IMG/VR virus record: IMGVR_UViG_3300027977_002131
Span: 1-29,616 of that record
Reading direction: 5' to 3' (one strand)
From: a virus
Length of the DNA: 29,616 nt
The position numbers were made by a program, and so were the translations under genes. The notes under the pieces were generated by a model. The model was not told the origin of the DNA and searched no databases. It was given only the letters and a program-made list of their open reading frames with translations. Positions 8,222 through 16,448 of this stretch are shown here, in pieces; position 1 is the stretch's first letter, and each line of letters opens with the position of its first letter.

Positions 8222-8917
8222 ATGATAAGATTAAAAAATACTACTTTAATATGCGTAGACGGGAGAGGTCAAAGTGAGGCATCTTTTAAATCTATTGAAG
8301 CTTCTATGAATAATATTGAATACGCAAAAGTAGTATTTATTACTGCAGATTCAAAAGCTAAATCAACAAAAAATATTAACATTAATTATATAAATCAAAT
8401 GTCATGGAACGATTATAATGAATTTATTTTAAAAGATTTAACAAATTACTTTGATACAGAATACGTTTTATTAACTCAAGATGATGGATTTGTTTCTAAT
8501 CCAAATAAATGGTCAGATGAATTTTTTAAATATGATTATATTGGTGCGCCATGGCCGTTACATTTAGTTAATAACCTCTTAAACAATTTATCTAGAAATA
8601 AAGATTTTTTTGGTTTGCCATTTAAAACAAACGTGCCTAAATTAGAAAATTATGATATTCATAATTATAGAGTAGGAAATGGTGGTTTTTCTTTCCGCAG
8701 TAAAAAACTTTGCAATTTTACTCAACAATTTTCTGATAAATATCCAGAGAGACCAGAAGATTGTATAATTTCTTTATATGAAAAACATAATCTCAATATT
8801 AATGGATTAAAAATTGCTCCAGTAGAACTTGCTGCACAATTTTCTGTTGAAGAACATAATGAATTTAATCCATATAAAGATACCTCTAAAACATTTGGGT
8901 TTCATGGATTTAATTAA
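8222..8917 (+). CDS. DUF5672-like glycosyltransferase
   Basis: The product has 231 residues. YVLLTQDDGFVSN places a DD in the DxD position; WSDEFFKYDYIGAPW and YRVGNGGFSFRSKKL are the two hallmark blocks I associate with the DUF5672 group of GT-A-like transferases found in LPS and capsule loci. The end (PEDCIISLY, then FSVEE, then FGFHGF) also fits that group. It lies 14 bp after the previous gene with no SD. It is probably cytoplasmic and acts on a lipid-linked or protein-linked glycan; this is inference. Confidence 0.7.
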   Translation: MIRLKNTTLICVDGRGQSEASFKSIEASMNNIEYAKVVFITADSKAKSTKNININYINQMSWNDYNEFILKDLTNYFDTEYVLLTQDDGFVSNPNKWSDEFFKYDYIGAPWPLHLVNNLLNNLSRNKDFFGLPFKTNVPKLENYDIHNYRVGNGGFSFRSKKLCNFTQQFSDKYPERPEDCIISLYEKHNLNINGLKIAPVELAAQFSVEEHNEFNPYKDTSKTFGFHGFN

Positions 8918-8929
8918 TAATAAAACAAA

Positions 8930-9469
8930 GTGAAAACGCTCAAAGAAATATATCAAAATTATAAAACTCCAGATGGAGATGGGGATAAGGGCACGGCTCA
9001 CTCGTATCTAGAAATATACGAAAAAGTTTTTAATTCTCGAAGAGAAAATATAAGCTTATTAGAGATAGGGGTTTCTAAAGGATATTCTCTTATGCTATGG
9101 AAAGATTTTTTTATCAACTCTAAGATTATTGGTTTAGATATAAATATTTCAAATCTTATATTTAAACCAGACGGATTTCAAGTTTATCAAACAGACGCTA
9201 CGAATAAAACTAAACTAGATAACATTTTAAAAGATGAAAAGTTTGATTTTATAATAGATGACGGCTCTCATTTATTAGAACACCAAATTGTTTCATTTAA
9301 TATTCTTTTTCCAAGATTAAAAGAGCAAGGCATTTATTTTATAGAAGACATAGTAGATATCGATAAAACTAAATTTATATTTTCTAATTTGAATCCAAAT
9401 CTTCAAATATACGATTTAAGAAATCAAAAAGGAAGATCTGATGACGTATTGGCAATAATAGCTAAATGA
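8930..9469 (+). CDS. Class I SAM-dependent methyltransferase (glycan type)
   Basis: The product has 179 residues with a GTG start. Motif I is LLEIGVSKGYS (residues 43-53) with LWKDFF after it; GLDI follows as strand 2; FDFIIDDGSHLLEHQI and GIYFIEDI are strands 4 and 5. The DDGSH/EDI pattern is typical of small methyltransferases near sugar-biosynthesis genes (for example in macrolide and LPS loci), many of which are metal-dependent O-methyltransferases using the DD and H residues. It overlaps the following epimerase gene by 4 bp. The sugar substrate is unknown. Confidence 0.75.
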   Translation: MKTLKEIYQNYKTPDGDGDKGTAHSYLEIYEKVFNSRRENISLLEIGVSKGYSLMLWKDFFINSKIIGLDINISNLIFKPDGFQVYQTDATNKTKLDNILKDEKFDFIIDDGSHLLEHQIVSFNILFPRLKEQGIYFIEDIVDIDKTKFIFSNLNPNLQIYDLRNQKGRSDDVLAIIAK

Positions 9470-10461
9470 AAAAAATAATAATAACTGGCGCAGCAGGAAT
9501 GATAGGGAGCGTTCTTTCAAGATATTTTTTAGAAAAAGGGTATCAAGTAATTGGAATTGATAATTTATCTGGAGGTTTTGTAGAAAATGTATCAAAAGAC
9601 ATGAAGCTTTATGTAAATGATATTTGTAATCTGCAAGAAATAAATAAAATTTTTGAAATAGAAAAACCAGACTTTGTTATACATTGCGCTGCTTATGCAG
9701 CGGAAATACTAAGTCCATTCATAAGAAATTACAACTATCAGAATAATTTAATTGGATCAATAAATATAATAAACGCTTGTATTAATTATAATATTAAAAA
9801 AATAATTAACTTTTCTAGTTTTGCGACTTATGGAGAAGGTAACCCCCCCTTTAAAGAAATTGATTTAAGAAATCCAAAAGATCCATATGGTATCGCTAAA
9901 TTAGCCGTAGAAATGGACTTGAAGGAAGCTAGTGAACATTTTGCTTTAAAATATTCAATCATACTTCCACATAATGTAGTGTCTAAATATCAAAACTATT
10001 GGGATAAATATAGAAATGCAATTGCTATATGGATTAGGCAATGCTCTCAAGGCGAAGACATTACAATTTTTGGAGACGGTTTACAAACAAGAGCTTTCTC
10101 GGATTGTAAATTTTTATGCGAACCAATAGAAAAATTATTGTATAATTTTGATAATGAGATATTCAATATTGGTTCTGATGATACAGTAAAAATTAAAGAT
10201 GCTGCAGAATTAGTTTTAAAAGTTGGCGAAGAATTTGGATTTAATAAATCTAAAATAATTTTTTTAGAAAAAAGAAAAGAAGTTGTTCATGCTTATTGTA
10301 ATCATGATAAAGCGAAAGATTTGTTAAAGTTTGAAGATAATACGAATTTAGAAGTTTTAATAAAAGAAATGTTTAAATTTTATCTAACATTAAGGCCAAG
10401 AACTGTCGATAATATGATTTATGAAATAAATAAAAATATGTATAGTTTTTGGAAAAAATAA
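9466..10461 (+). CDS. NAD-dependent sugar epimerase/dehydratase (GalE-like)
   Basis: The product has 331 residues, a normal size for extended short-chain dehydrogenases. It has a dinucleotide-binding GAAGMIG (residues 8-14), D32-N33 in GIDNLSGG, the HCAAYAA strand, the catalytic set S (FSSFATYG) and YxxxK (YGIAK), and a late RAFSDCKF block equivalent to R-D-F-x-x-V of GalE. It most likely interconverts UDP-Glc/UDP-Gal or UDP-GlcNAc/GalNAc, which would feed the mutase encoded downstream. A C7 run at 9843-9849 is in frame and not a frameshift. Exact substrate is uncertain. Confidence 0.8.
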   Translation: MKKIIITGAAGMIGSVLSRYFLEKGYQVIGIDNLSGGFVENVSKDMKLYVNDICNLQEINKIFEIEKPDFVIHCAAYAAEILSPFIRNYNYQNNLIGSINIINACINYNIKKIINFSSFATYGEGNPPFKEIDLRNPKDPYGIAKLAVEMDLKEASEHFALKYSIILPHNVVSKYQNYWDKYRNAIAIWIRQCSQGEDITIFGDGLQTRAFSDCKFLCEPIEKLLYNFDNEIFNIGSDDTVKIKDAAELVLKVGEEFGFNKSKIIFLEKRKEVVHAYCNHDKAKDLLKFEDNTNLEVLIKEMFKFYLTLRPRTVDNMIYEINKNMYSFWKK

Positions 10462-10473
10462 ATTTTAAAATAA

Positions 10474-10502
10474 TTGAATTCTACCTTTAGATCATATATC
10501 AT
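10474..10502 (+). promoter_or_regulatory. Sigma70-like promoter before gmd
   Basis: TTGAAT (10474-10479), a 17-bp spacer, then TATCAT (10497-10502) in the 46-bp gap between the epimerase and dehydratase genes. Only five bases separate the -10 box from the ATG at 10508, so the transcript would have essentially no leader. Confidence 0.6.
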
Positions 10503-10507
10503 ATAGA

Positions 10508-11647
10508 ATGAATCAGAATTTCAAAGAAACATATTACGGCAAAAAGATAGATACCGCTAATATTTTAAATATTGAAGATGCAGCAAAGATAATAAAAAGA
10601 AGAAAAACTGTAATTATTACTGGTGTTACTGGTCAAGATGGAAGCCATATGGCTGATTTCTTATTAAAAAATAGTGATCTTTTAATATTTGGTGGAGTAA
10701 GAAGACTTAGTGTATATAATCATAAGAACATTAAGCATATTAATTCTGATAGGTTCCATTTAATTAATTTTGATTTAACTGATTCTCATGCAATAGCTAG
10801 AACAGTAGAAAAACTTCAACCAGATTATTTTATTAATTTTGCTGCACAAAGTTTTGTAGCAAGCAGTTGGGATTTCGCTAGGCAAACTTGGGCGACAAAT
10901 TCTACCTCGGTATTAGATATTTTAGAAGCAATTAGACTATATAAACCAAATTGTAGATTATATCAAGCTGGATCCAGCGAAGAGTTCGGTAATGTTCTTT
11001 ATGCTCCCCAAGATGAAAAACATCCGTTAAGGCCAAGAAGTCCTTATGGTGCAAGTAAAGCCGCATCAAGGCAACTTATTAAAGTTTATCGCGATTCTTA
11101 TAATCTTTATGCAATTCAAGGATGGTTATTTAACCACGAAGGAACAAGACGAGGTGAAGAATTTGTAACAAGAAAAATTACTAAAAATGTCGCTAGAATT
11201 TATTATGCATTAAAAAATAATGAAGAATTTGTTCCTTTGGAATTAGGAAATATGGAAGCTAAAAGAGATTGGAGTGATTCAGAAGACTTTATAGAAGGAG
11301 TTTGGATGATGCTCAATCAAGATATTTATAATAAAAATTACGATGGAACACCGAAAGAATATGTGTTTTCATCAGATGAAACTCATGCAATTAAAGAGTT
11401 CGTAGAAAAATCTTTTAATATAGCTGGAATTAAAGGTAATTGGGTTGGTGAAAATAAACACTTAATGTATATATCAAATGATGACAAAATTTTAGTTCAA
11501 ATTAACCCAAAATTTTATAGACCAGCAGAAGTAGAATTATTGCTTGGAGACTCTACAAAAGCTAGAGAAGAATTAGGATGGAAACCAAAAATTTCATTTG
11601 ATAAATTAGTTGAAAAAATGGTTAAGAATGATATAAAAAATGTATGA
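10508..11647 (+). CDS. gmd: GDP-mannose 4,6-dehydratase
   Basis: The product has 379 residues. It converts GDP-D-mannose to GDP-4-keto-6-deoxymannose, precursor of fucose, rhamnose, perosamine and related sugars. Motifs: NADP loop GVTGQDGS (39-46), NFAAQSFV, AGSSEEFG (catalytic Ser/Glu), YGASK (Tyr/Lys), NHEGTRRGEEFVTRKI, RDWSDSEDFIEG, and RPAEVELLLGDSTKAREELG at the C-terminus, all canonical for Gmd. An N-terminal extension of about 30 residues precedes the fold. It has its own promoter and overlaps the start of the mutase gene by 8 bp. No second-step reductase (Fcl, Rmd) or PerA is in the window, so the keto sugar must be finished by the host or by genes elsewhere. Confidence 0.92.
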   Translation: MNQNFKETYYGKKIDTANILNIEDAAKIIKRRKTVIITGVTGQDGSHMADFLLKNSDLLIFGGVRRLSVYNHKNIKHINSDRFHLINFDLTDSHAIARTVEKLQPDYFINFAAQSFVASSWDFARQTWATNSTSVLDILEAIRLYKPNCRLYQAGSSEEFGNVLYAPQDEKHPLRPRSPYGASKAASRQLIKVYRDSYNLYAIQGWLFNHEGTRRGEEFVTRKITKNVARIYYALKNNEEFVPLELGNMEAKRDWSDSEDFIEGVWMMLNQDIYNKNYDGTPKEYVFSSDETHAIKEFVEKSFNIAGIKGNWVGENKHLMYISNDDKILVQINPKFYRPAEVELLLGDSTKAREELGWKPKISFDKLVEKMVKNDIKNV

Positions 11648-12725
11648 TTATTTAATTGTTGGTTGCGGTCTTTTTGGCGCAACATTCGCCAATCAAGCAA
11701 AAAAAAAAATAAAAAATGTTTAATCATAGACTCCAGAGACCATATTGCTGGAAATTGTTATACAGAAAATAAAGAAAATATAAACGTCCATAAATATGGG
11801 CCTCATATTTTTCATACGAATAATGAAGAAATTTGGAACTATGTAAATAAATTCGCTAAATTTAATACTTTTATAAATCGGCCTAAAGTAAATTTTAAAA
11901 ATAGGATCTATTCATTCCCCATTAACCTTCTCACGATGTATCAACTCTGGGGGGGTCAATTCTCCTATAGAAGCAGAAACTAAACTTAATCAAGTTAAAG
12001 TTAAAATACAAAATCCTAAAAATCTAGAAGAATGGATTTTATCTCAAGTTGGAGAAGAAATATATTATACTTTTATATATGGATATACAAAGAAACAATG
12101 GGGAACAGAACCAAAAAATTTGCCAACCTTTATTATAAAAAGATTACCTATCAGATTAAATTACGATGATAATTATTATTTTGACAAATACCAAGGCATA
12201 CCTATTGGTGGATATACACAAATGATAGAAAATATGATTGAAGGCATAGACGTATTAACAAACGAAGATTATTTCAAAAGAAGAGACTATTGGAATAATA
12301 AAGCCAAGACTTTAGTTTTTACTGGTAAAATTGATGAATTCTATGATTATAAATATGGAGAATTAGAATATAGATCTCTGAGGTTTGAAATTGAAAAGCA
12401 TAATAAAAAAGATTATCAAGGAATAGCCCAAATGAATTTTACAGATGAAAATACTCCATTCACTAGGATTATAGAGCACAAGCATTTTGAATTTGGAGAG
12501 CAAGATTATACTTATATAACTAAAGAATATCCAGACGTTTGGGATAAAAATAAAATTCCGTACTATCCAATTAATAATGATAAAAATAATGAAATATTTA
12601 AAAAATATAAAAAGCTTGATACTTCTAGTAATTTAATTTTTGGGGGTAGATTAGCTGAATACAAGTATTATGACATGCATCAAATTATTGGATCTGCAAT
12701 TAATAAAGCGAAAAGCATTGACTAA
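11640..12725 (+). pseudogene. glf: UDP-galactopyranose mutase, two frameshifts
   Basis: Three segments together give a full-length (about 361-residue) Glf. Segment one starts at ATG 11640 (MYDYLIVGCGLFGATFANQA, the FAD loop). After an A11 run (11699-11709) the original frame meets TAA at 11721, while homology continues in the -1 frame (CLIIDSRDHIAGNCYTE, then YGPHIFHT, FPINLLTMYQLWG). At a G7 run (11949-11955) homology returns to the first frame (VNSPIEAET, YGYTKKQWG, LPIRLNYDDNYYFDKYQGIP, FGGRLAEYKYYDMHQ). One extra A and one fewer G would restore the gene. All family motifs are intact, so this is either homopolymer sequencing error, slippage-dependent expression, or a very recent mutation. 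Glf makes UDP-galactofuranose from UDP-Gal. Confidence 0.88.
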
Positions 12726-12746
12726 AACATATTATTTAGATATCAT
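12718..12746 (+). promoter_or_regulatory. Sigma70-like promoter before recA-like operon
   Basis: TTGACT (12718-12723), a 17-bp spacer, then TATCAT (12741-12746). The -35 box overlaps the glf stop codon (TAA at 12723-12725). The predicted start of transcription falls at about 12753, on the second of two adjacent ATG codons. Confidence 0.75.
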
Positions 12747-12752
12747 AATATG

Positions 12753-13091
12753 ATGACGAGCCATAAACTGTGTCAATTAATTATAAAAAAATATATTAAA
12801 GGTCAAGTAAATTGGCCAAGAGAGATTAAAATAGCACAAAAATTAGTTAAAAGATTTAATAGCTTTAGTTTTTGGGATAACCTTAAAGAGTTAGGAAGCC
12901 CACCGCCTTCATTAGCTTGGTTTCTAAAATCAGAAGGTAAAGCTTTTATATTAAAAGAATATGAAAGTTTTAATTTAAATTTAAATAAAGAGACTATAGT
13001 TTTAGAAGAAAACAAAGTAGAAGAAGATAAAAAGGTTTGCAAAAAACCTAAAACCCTGTTAGACTTTATAAGATATGGGAAGAAAACCTAA
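12753..13091 (+). CDS. Unknown small basic protein before the RecA-like gene
   Basis: The product has 112 residues. It has a helical basic N-terminal half (IIKKYIKGQVNWPREIKIAQ, then KLVKRFNSFSFWDNL) and a PPPSLAWFL segment near residues 50-59, followed by an acidic/Lys linker and a basic end. The W-P-R-E and SFWDNL features suggest a small helical domain, possibly DNA- or protein-binding. The gene is first in the replication operon and overlaps the RecA-like gene by 17 bp, so a recombination accessory role (loader or mediator, as UvsY is to UvsX) is plausible but unproven. I prefer ATG 12753 over 12750 because the promoter predicts transcription starting there. Confidence 0.6.
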   Translation: MTSHKLCQLIIKKYIKGQVNWPREIKIAQKLVKRFNSFSFWDNLKELGSPPPSLAWFLKSEGKAFILKEYESFNLNLNKETIVLEENKVEEDKKVCKKPKTLLDFIRYGKKT

Positions 13092-14220
13092 AGAACAAGA
13101 ACCAGTACAAGATACTGGGCCTAGCGCAAAAAATAGATTATCTTCTTTTTTAAAAGAGAATAAAGACGATCATTATAATTATGAAGAAGAGGTTTACTAT
13201 AAAGTATCTACTGGTAGTCTGAATTTAGATATCGCAACCAGCGGAGGACTATGCCCAGGATTACATAGGTTTATTGGAATGAATGAGGGTGGCAAAACCT
13301 CAGAAGCATTAGAGGTAATGAAAAATTTTCTTAACACTGTAAAAGATTCCAAAGCATTATTATTTAAAGCCGAAGGAAGATTAAGCAAAGAGATCAAAGA
13401 GAGATCTGGAATAAAGTTTGTAACTTCTGCAGAGGAATGGGAAGATGGCACATGTTTTGTTTTTGAATGCAATATTTTTGAAACAGTTTCTGAACTTATG
13501 AAAGATCTAATTCAAAATAATGACGAGGCTAAAAAGTATATGTTCGTACTGGACTCTGTTGACGGTTTGATGACCAAAGGAGACAGTCTTAAAAGCATGA
13601 CAGAAGCAACAAAAGTTGCAGGCGGTGCAGTTATCTCTTCGATGCTTATGAAAAGAATATCATTAGCTCTTTCCAAACGTGGACATATGGCTATATTTAT
13701 AAGTCAAGTACGTTCTGATATTAAATTAGATCCATACGCTGCTAATAAAGATATCAGGCAAACTACAGCAACTGGCGGCAATGCACTTTTACATTTTGCT
13801 AATTGGATTCTCGAATTTGAACCAAAATTTGGTAAGGATCTTATATTGGAAAAACCAAATGAAAGATATGACCAAATCAAAAATAAAATCATTGGTCATA
13901 ACGTTAAGATTACTATTAAAAAATCTACCAATGAAACTACAAATTCAAAGGTTCAATACCCAATTAAATATGGCAGGAAAGATGGTTCTTCCGTATGGAG
14001 AGAATATGAGGTTATTGATCAAATTCTTTGTTGGGAATTTGCAACTGCAAAAGGTGCTTGGGTCACTTTCTCAGATGAGGCTGTAGAAGAACTTAAAAAT
14101 GCTAATTTAGAACTGAAGAAACAGCATCAAGGTATTGACAACCTAAGAACTTATCTAGAAGAAAATAAACCAATTGTAGATTATTTTTATAATAAATTCA
14201 CTAATACTCTCACGTCATGA
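13075..14220 (+). CDS. RecA/UvsX-like recombinase
   Basis: The product has 381 residues. The ATPase core shows VSTGSLNLDIATSGGLCPG, a Walker A loop GMNEGGKTS (residues 68-76), a Walker B strand YMFVLDSVDGL (155-165), and the L2-side FISQVRSD segment with a following TTATGGNALLHFA block like RecA/UvsX. It should form ATP-dependent filaments on ssDNA for strand exchange, repair and recombination-primed replication. Walker A departs from bacterial RecA (GPESSGKTT) and from T4 UvsX. The C-terminal tail is charged and helical. It overlaps both the preceding orphan (17 bp) and the following nuclease gene (4 bp). Confidence 0.85.
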   Translation: MGRKPKEQEPVQDTGPSAKNRLSSFLKENKDDHYNYEEEVYYKVSTGSLNLDIATSGGLCPGLHRFIGMNEGGKTSEALEVMKNFLNTVKDSKALLFKAEGRLSKEIKERSGIKFVTSAEEWEDGTCFVFECNIFETVSELMKDLIQNNDEAKKYMFVLDSVDGLMTKGDSLKSMTEATKVAGGAVISSMLMKRISLALSKRGHMAIFISQVRSDIKLDPYAANKDIRQTTATGGNALLHFANWILEFEPKFGKDLILEKPNERYDQIKNKIIGHNVKITIKKSTNETTNSKVQYPIKYGRKDGSSVWREYEVIDQILCWEFATAKGAWVTFSDEAVEELKNANLELKKQHQGIDNLRTYLEENKPIVDYFYNKFTNTLTS

Positions 14221-14636
14221 GACTATTAAATGTTAACGAGAAACTCGTTAATAAAAATGTAAGAAAATACTTAATCAATTGGCAAGGTAAAAGCAGAAGT
14301 AAGTTACAATTTAAATTTAAACAATTTTTTTACCCATATTGGAAAAATCATATTGTTTATGAAGAGTTTCCAGTATATGGGAGTATGCTTAAAATTGATA
14401 TATTAAATGCAACAAAAAAGATAGCGGTAGAGATTCAAGGCAATCAACACGAATCATTTAATGAATTTTTTCATGATCATTCTAGATTAAAGTATCTTGA
14501 AAGTATAAAAAGAGACGTTAAAAAAGAAAAATGGATTAAATTGAATAATTTTAAATTCTTAGAAGTATACGAAAGCGACTTAAAAAATTTATCACCACAA
14601 TATATAGAAAAAAAGTGTGGAGTACTCATTATTTAA
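14217..14636 (+). CDS. Small PD-(D/E)XK nuclease, DUF559/Vsr-like
   Basis: The product has 139 residues. The core KIDILNATKKIAVEIQGNQH fits the PD-(D/E)xK pattern, with D in the first strand and E-x-Q in the second, as in Vsr- and DUF559-type enzymes. YEEFPVYG precedes it and a helix with HDHSRLKYLESIKRD follows; the end (FKFLEVYESDL) is the usual last strand. It overlaps the RecA-like gene by 4 bp, so it is expressed with the recombinase and may cut branched, mismatched or nicked DNA during recombination. A homing-type role is also possible, but there is no intron here. Confidence 0.65.
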   Translation: MRLLNVNEKLVNKNVRKYLINWQGKSRSKLQFKFKQFFYPYWKNHIVYEEFPVYGSMLKIDILNATKKIAVEIQGNQHESFNEFFHDHSRLKYLESIKRDVKKEKWIKLNNFKFLEVYESDLKNLSPQYIEKKCGVLII

Positions 14637-14651
14637 GTGTAAAAGTTTATA

Positions 14652-14924
14652 GTGACTAATAAGAAAAAATTTAATTTTCCAGAGTCTTTGTTAAAACAGA
14701 TTGACGAGTGCAGTTATGGTGGGTATATTTTATTTAATTTCTCCGCTAAAGGCGATCCTCAAGTATATACAAAATTTGATAATCAAATAAATGCTATGGC
14801 TCTTTTATATTATTTAAATACATGGGGTCAAAGTGTTGATCAATTAAATTTTGAAGCTACTACAGATTTAATTAATAGAAATAATGAAAAACAAGACGAA
14901 GAAGATAATGACGAGGATAGTTAA
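14652..14924 (+). CDS. Small protein with acidic tail
   Basis: The product has 90 residues with a GTG start. The body has YGGYILFNFSAKGDPQVYTKF, which looks like two beta strands joined by a turn, then a helix MALLYYLNTWGQSVDQL. The tail KQDEEDNDEDS is strongly acidic. No catalytic motif is present. A second small gene of the replication block (21098) has a similar plan (strand pair, helix, acidic tail) and could be a distant paralogue. Acidic tails are common on ssDNA-binding and replication accessory proteins, so a protein-interaction role is likely; this is inference. Confidence 0.6.
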   Translation: MTNKKKFNFPESLLKQIDECSYGGYILFNFSAKGDPQVYTKFDNQINAMALLYYLNTWGQSVDQLNFEATTDLINRNNEKQDEEDNDEDS

Positions 14925-14927
14925 AAC

Positions 14928-14956
14928 TTGACTTTTAATTTTTAGTTTGGTATCAT
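14928..14956 (+). promoter_or_regulatory. Sigma70-like promoter before the helicase gene
   Basis: TTGACT (14928-14933), a 17-bp spacer, then TATCAT (14951-14956). Seven bases separate the -10 box from ATG 14964, so transcription should start on or next to the A of the start codon. Confidence 0.8.
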
Positions 14957-14963
14957 GTATTGA

Positions 14964-16448
14964 ATGATTTACTCCCTACAAGTAGAGCGACATGTCCTTA
15001 GCGGTTTATTAAAATATCAAGATTTGTTTGCGGATATTGATGTATTTTTATCAGAAAATGACTTCTTTAATGACGTTCATTCTACTATTTATTCTGTATT
15101 TAAGAATATTAAATATAAGGGCGAAAATGTAGATAAAGTTTTATTAGCAGAAAAGATAAAGAATTTGGGCATATCTTTTAAAGACGAAATTAATATTTTT
15201 GATTATATAGACAATTTAACTTTTTCTCAGATAACAGAAGAAGCTACGATGACTGCTTGTAAAGAGTTAATTAAATTTAGGGTCAGAAGAGAGCTTTGCC
15301 AAACAGCAGATAACCTTAAGGAATATGTCACTAAAAATGCAGAAGATTCATTAGATGAGATTATCGGCAAGATAGATGGGATATATAATAAAAAAATATC
15401 ATCTTATTCTGAAAACGATATACCAATTAATATCTTTGAAGGCGTAGAAGATCTTATCGAAGAAAGAGGCAACTCACCCAAAGATGAAACTGGACTTGTT
15501 ACGCCATATTCAGAATTTAATAGAATGTATGGTGGTTTAAAAAATGGCAATATTTATGCTATCGCTAGTAGACCTGGCCAAGGAAAAACAACTTGGCTCA
15601 ATGACATCTGCTTTAAAACCGCAATTAACCCAAGGAACAAAACGAAGACCTTGATTCTAGATACTGAGATGCAAACTATAGATATTCAATTAAGAATGGT
15701 TGCCTCTTTGAGCGGAGTACCAGTTTGGTATCTTGAAACTGGCAACTGGCGAAAAAATGAAGAAATGACAAAAAAAGTAAGAGAAGCTTGGGGTAATGTA
15801 AAAAAATATGAATATTTTCATTATCATGTTGGTAATAAAAATATAGATCAAATTTGCTCTATCATCCGTAGATGGTATCTTTCAAAAGTCGGTAGAGGAA
15901 ATCAAGCTATGATTGCTTATGATTATATAAAATTAACTGGAGAAAAAGTTGGTCAAAATTGGGCAGAGCATCAAGCTATTGGAGATAAAATTGATAAGCT
16001 TAAAAGAATTTCTGAAGAAATTCATTGTCCAATTGTTACTGCCATGCAATTAAATAGAACTGGCGAAAGTTTTAATAGAAAAGGTTCAGAGGTAGTGGAT
16101 GATAGCTCAGTAATCTCTCTTTCCGATAGATTACAATGGTTCGCTTCTTTTGTCGCAATCTTTAGAAGAAAAACTTTAGATGAAATTACTTTAGATGGTC
16201 AATCTTTTGGAACTCATAAATTAATCCCTACAAAAACTAGATTCCAAGGTAAAGATGCAGCTGGGCATCAAGATCTAGTTCGCAGATTAGATTCAACTGG
16301 CAAAGAAACTTGGGCTCAAAATTATTTAAATTATCAAGTTGCGAATTTCAATATAGAAGAAAGAGGATCTCTTGTAGATGTAGCCCAACATCAAAGAGAA
16401 CAGCATCAATTAAACGATGCAAATCCAAATGATGGAGAATTATTATGA
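14964..16448 (+). CDS. dnaB: DnaB-like replicative DNA helicase
   Basis: The product has 494 residues, close to bacterial DnaB. The N-terminal domain (about 1-110) is recognisable from VERHVLSGLLKYQDLFADI. The RecA-type motor shows IASRPGQGKTTWLNDI (Walker A, near 200-215), ILDTEMQ, a Walker B strand AMIAYDYIKLTGE, and PIVTAMQLNRTGE equivalent to the DnaB H4 motif. It should encircle the lagging strand and unwind ahead of the polymerase, working with the primase encoded two genes on. The C-terminal end is acidic and finishes DGELL, resembling the DGELW tail of the protein at 23936. It overlaps thyX by 4 bp. Confidence 0.92.
   Translation: MIYSLQVERHVLSGLLKYQDLFADIDVFLSENDFFNDVHSTIYSVFKNIKYKGENVDKVLLAEKIKNLGISFKDEINIFDYIDNLTFSQITEEATMTACKELIKFRVRRELCQTADNLKEYVTKNAEDSLDEIIGKIDGIYNKKISSYSENDIPINIFEGVEDLIEERGNSPKDETGLVTPYSEFNRMYGGLKNGNIYAIASRPGQGKTTWLNDICFKTAINPRNKTKTLILDTEMQTIDIQLRMVASLSGVPVWYLETGNWRKNEEMTKKVREAWGNVKKYEYFHYHVGNKNIDQICSIIRRWYLSKVGRGNQAMIAYDYIKLTGEKVGQNWAEHQAIGDKIDKLKRISEEIHCPIVTAMQLNRTGESFNRKGSEVVDDSSVISLSDRLQWFASFVAIFRRKTLDEITLDGQSFGTHKLIPTKTRFQGKDAAGHQDLVRRLDSTGKETWAQNYLNYQVANFNIEERGSLVDVAQHQREQHQLNDANPNDGELL

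Noticed and set aside
9843-9849. C7 run in the epimerase gene as a further frameshift
   Set aside because: The reading frame and family motifs are continuous across it (YGEGNPPFKEID).
13197-13472. Minus-strand open frame within the RecA-like gene
   Set aside because: It is antisense to a conserved ATPase region, with no own promoter or start signal; it is a shadow of the coding strand.
14217-14636. Homing endonuclease of an intron or intein
   Set aside because: Both neighbouring genes are intact and overlap it; no interrupted gene or intron boundary is visible.
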